DNA of 12,277 nucleotides from Gammaproteobacteria bacterium. GTDB lineage: Bacteria > Pseudomonadota > Gammaproteobacteria > Arenicellales > Arenicellaceae. A program made the translations under genes and the position numbers. Below, one piece after another: positions 11,381 through 12,277 of this stretch (its first letter is position 1; each line of letters opens with the position of its first letter). Location of the stretch: contig JAUHZM010000067.1 of assembly GCA_030426005.1 (NCBI GenBank), positions 1-12,277 of the forward strand, in the 5' to 3' direction. The notes beneath the pieces are model-generated. The model worked only from the letters and a program-made list of their open reading frames with translations, made no database searches and had not been told where the DNA came from.

Positions 11381-12277
11381 GTGAAAATTACTCGCATGAT
11401 CCAAGTATTAACCACCAGCTTCGGCTTGGTGTTGGCGCTTTCGAGCCCGGTGGTATCGGCTCAAGAGTACAAGAAATTAACGCGATTAGGGACGTCCGAA
11501 GCGGTGTGTTCGACAGGTGTTCAGACACTTGCAGAACTACAAGCCTTTTTCGCAGAAAACCCAAATGTAGTACGTAAAATTTTAGCTGACTCCGGCTGGA
11601 GTGGCAGTGCAGATGATCTGATGGCCGCCGTTGCTGCGGGTGAAGTGACTGAAACCACTTACCCGGTTGGCTCTAAGTTTGCTTGGATGGGCGCGAAAGT
11701 CAAAGGTGATTATGTCGCCAAGCCTTACCGTGAGTGGGCTGGTTCTCAGTCGTTCCCAGCTTTCCAAATTGATGTATCTACGGATTGCCAAGTTTACCAA
11801 GTCGCAGTTCCGAAAGAGTGCTGTAACATTTCTTTGGTATCGGTTCAGCCAGACACATCTACTGAGTGTGTTGCACCAGTAGTGGCAGAGCCAGTTCAAG
11901 AAGTTGCCCCTGTTGTTGAAAAGAAACCTGAAGCTAATCCATTGGCATTGATTCCATTCGTTGGCTTGTTTATCGGTTCAGAAACACGTGCTCGCTACGA
12001 GCCCGCTTGGGACATGGACATGAAAGATTCGTCTGGCGTGGTCGGTTTCCGTGCCGGTTTAATCAAGCCATTGTCTTTGAAAACTGCGGTAATGGCTCAG
12101 CTGTCTTACGTGGATCGCAACAGTATCAACCAAGGCAACGTCTACCCAGAAGAAACTTTCTTCTTGGACGTTGGTGTTGAGCGCAAATTGAGTGAGCGTG
12201 CGTTCATTGGTGGTGGTATCGGTGCCGCAAATATTGACGAAAGCGATTACCGTGACGCGTCTTTGTTTGGCATCGTT
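11381..12277 (+). CDS. Exported protein with Cys-containing N-terminal domain and probable outer-membrane beta-barrel (3' end outside window)
   Basis: The frame stays open from GTG 11381 to the window end (299 codons, no stop). GAGGG at 11367-11371 is a good ribosome-binding site, 9 bases from the GTG; an in-frame ATG at 11396 is worse placed. Residues 1-27 are a signal peptide ending VSA, then QEY. Residues about 28-160 form a globular domain with FAWMGAKVKG (100-109), YREWAGSQSFPAFQIDV and YQVAVPKECCNISLV (139-153), and cysteines at 43, 136, 147, 148 and 163. Residues 164-186 are a Pro/Val/Glu-rich hinge. From 187 on, alternating aromatic and polar residues and Gly-rich strands (FVGLFIGS, VVGFRAGL, ETFFLDVGVERKL, AFIGGGIGAAN) look like an OmpA- or OmpW-like outer-membrane barrel. 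I do not recognise the gene. The barrel call is inference, and the C-terminus is not visible. Confidence 0.75.
   Translation, partial: MKITRMIQVLTTSFGLVLALSSPVVSAQEYKKLTRLGTSEAVCSTGVQTLAELQAFFAENPNVVRKILADSGWSGSADDLMAAVAAGEVTETTYPVGSKFAWMGAKVKGDYVAKPYREWAGSQSFPAFQIDVSTDCQVYQVAVPKECCNISLVSVQPDTSTECVAPVVAEPVQEVAPVVEKKPEANPLALIPFVGLFIGSETRARYEPAWDMDMKDSSGVVGFRAGLIKPLSLKTAVMAQLSYVDRNSINQGNVYPEETFFLDVGVERKLSERAFIGGGIGAANIDESDYRDASLFGIV

Overview
The window looks like a chromosomal housekeeping segment of a gammaproteobacterium, probably free-living and with roughly balanced base composition. The evidence is the gene content and order: the tail of rnc followed by era-recO-pdxJ, full-length gammaproteobacterial MutS, SuhB divergent from trmJ-cysE, a 7Fe ferredoxin of the Azotobacter/Pseudomonas FdxA type beside mutS, DsbC with a CGYC active site, and IscA. 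I cannot assign a genus. There are no insertion sequences, phage genes, tRNA or rRNA genes, or CRISPR repeats.

Layout. 1-2856 (+): rnc (3' end), era, recO and pdxJ, closely spaced like the conserved rnc operon. acpS, which follows pdxJ in E. coli, is not there. 2853-3491 (-): a small exported lytic transglycosylase whose stop codon overlaps that of pdxJ. 3492-3735: a divergent intergenic region holding two palindromes with nearly the same centre. 3736-5016 (+): yajQ, then dsbC, ending at a bidirectional terminator (5084-5111). 8966 down to 5133 (-): suhB, mutS, fdxA, with a good candidate promoter just before fdxA. 8967-9182: a divergent intergenic region with a perfect 8-bp inverted repeat over a -10-like hexamer of trmJ. 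9183-10726 (+): trmJ and cysE. 10860-11177 (+): a stand-alone iscA in the place where iscR-iscS-iscU-iscA would be expected. 11178-11380: an AT-rich region dense in repeats. 11381-12277 (+): the start of an exported, probably outer-membrane protein that runs off the window.

Functional themes: RNA processing and ribosome assembly (rnc, era, trmJ, possibly suhB), DNA repair (recO, mutS), vitamin B6 synthesis (pdxJ), cysteine and Fe-S metabolism (cysE, iscA, fdxA), and envelope maintenance (lytic transglycosylase, dsbC, terminal gene). Most genes are ordinary. The parts worth a second look are the unrecognised two-domain envelope protein with its operator-like upstream region, the isolated iscA with a structured leader, and the palindromes in the two divergent promoter regions.
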